Part shown: positions 63,425 through 64,000 of the stretch, one piece after another
Position numbering within the stretch: the stretch's first letter is position 1
How the letters are laid out: every line of letters starts with the position of its first letter
DNA from: Absidia repens
Taxonomy: Eukaryota; Mucoromycota; Mucoromycetes; Mucorales; Cunninghamellaceae
Direction: 5' to 3'
Assembly: GCA_002105175.1 (NCBI GenBank)
Contig: MCGE01000012.1
Location: 372,001-436,000 of the forward strand
Length of the DNA: 64,000 bases
Made by a program: the position numbers and the translations under genes
The notes under the pieces: generated by a model
Seen by the model: only the letters and a program-made list of their open reading frames with translations
What the model was told of the DNA's origin: nothing
Databases searched by the model: none

Positions 63425-63615
63425 AAAAGTTCTGGTGCTCACTACTATCAATTCTATTTTTGTCCGATTCAGGAACAAGATATTTCAAATTCCGCCCAAG
63501 GAACAAATTTATTTTCAAGCTCTAAACTAGCAAAAGCTATACTAAAGGATAACTCAAGACATCCTATTCAACCCAGAAAAACATAAAAAACCTACAAAAA
63601 CACAATCCAGTTGGA
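63425..63615 (+). repeat. Direct repeat, right copy with ~140-nt internal segment
   Basis: Has AAAGTTCTGGTGCTCACT at the left and AAAACCTACAAAAACACAATCCAGTT at the right; compared with the left copy near 62650-62710 it has about 140 extra bases in between. Confidence 0.6.
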
Positions 63616-63712
63616 CTAAAATCACAAATTTAGCCGCAACAACTGTAACAGCATAAAAGGCAAAGTATTTAACAAAAAAAAAGTCAGAACGAGTGGCAAA
63701 AAAGGTATCCAG

Positions 63713-63783
63713 GGCTTCTCCGGGAATCGAACCCGGGACCTCTCGCACCCTAAGCGAGAATTATACCACTAAACCAAGAAGCC
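63713..63783 (-). tRNA. tRNA-Pro (anticodon AGG), intronless
   Basis: 71 nt, folds as a full cloverleaf on the minus strand. The acceptor stem GGCTTCT pairs with AGAAGCC. The D arm is TGGTTTAGTGGTA. The anticodon stem CTCGC/GCGAG closes the loop TTAGGGT with anticodon AGG. The T arm is CCGGGTTCGATTCCCGG, which also serves as the Pol III B box. D-arm and anticodon-arm sequence agree closely with yeast tRNA-Pro(AGG). No intron and no encoded CCA. Confidence 0.97.
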
Positions 63784-64000
63784 ATGATTTGAGTATGAAA
63801 TTGGTCGGTTATATATGAACCAAATACGTCGGGATTCCAAATACAAATTCCCATGGCAACGGCTGGGCAAAGCGCTTTCCTGCAATCAGACGTGATTTTG
63901 ACTAGAGCTCTTAACAATACCTAAATGAGGAGTATTGGTATTGAAAAATACCATGTTAGCGTGATTAGCAATTCCAATTCCTTACCGGGATGGTACCATC

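Larger units (their letters stand above)
59818..64000. other. 4.2 kb repeat-rich region with one tRNA gene
   Basis: Contains repeat copies D and E, a 24-nt T run (60108-60132), a 35-nt A run (62277-62311), a minisatellite, CAACATC runs, a direct repeat pair and tRNA-Pro. No protein gene is supported. Confidence 0.5.

Overview
The window is nuclear DNA from a filamentous fungus, most likely an early-diverging Mucoromycota (Mucorales-like) species. The evidence is an AT-rich sequence with very many A/T homopolymer runs, genes broken by many 50-110 bp GT-AG introns, and proteins that read as fungal. The genus cannot be fixed from the sequence alone. All exon joins given here were worked out by hand from splice sites and reading-frame phase.

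Layout, left to right. A 3'-truncated NMA111/HtrA-like nuclear serine protease (-); an unrecognised protein (-); a PP1 inhibitor-2 gene (+); a polyQ protein with a WWE-like segment (+); a 2.4 kb spacer; a two-finger C2H2 transcription factor (+); a mitochondrial RlmN-type radical-SAM methyltransferase (+); a decayed NUP53/NUP35 nucleoporin pseudogene (+); a long F-box/WD40 protein (+); a DAHP synthase (+) with a Gcn4-type site upstream; a HELLS/DDM1-type SNF2 remodeller (-) divergent from the RIO2 kinase (+); an unrecognised protein (-); a DysF/Mug65-type protein (-); a repeat-bearing spacer; a 6-phosphofructo-2-kinase whose phosphatase half lacks the catalytic histidine (-); a large unrecognised fungal protein (+); a HAC1/XBP1-type bZIP gene (+); a repeat-rich spacer; the INO80 ATPase (-) divergent from a glutamate-cysteine ligase regulatory subunit (+); isocitrate lyase (+); and a repeat-rich tail with one tRNA-Pro(AGG) gene (-).

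The outstanding element is the HAC1-type gene. It carries a 259-nt candidate Ire1 intron. Two hairpins with 7-nt loops mark its ends, and removing it shifts the frame from a short basic tail to an acidic activation-type tail. A 16-nt stretch in the presumed 5' leader is perfectly complementary to a stretch inside that intron. This is the arrangement known from Saccharomyces cerevisiae HAC1, where leader-intron pairing blocks translation until Ire1 splices the RNA.

A second theme is a dispersed repeat family, with about six copies of roughly 200-600 bp in intergenic DNA on both strands. Two of the copies form a tail-to-tail inverted pair. The remaining genes are housekeeping: chromatin (HELLS, INO80), ribosome assembly (RIO2), metabolism (DAHP synthase, PFK2, isocitrate lyase, GCLM) and protein quality control (NMA111, HAC1). 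They do not form an operon or an evident gene cluster.
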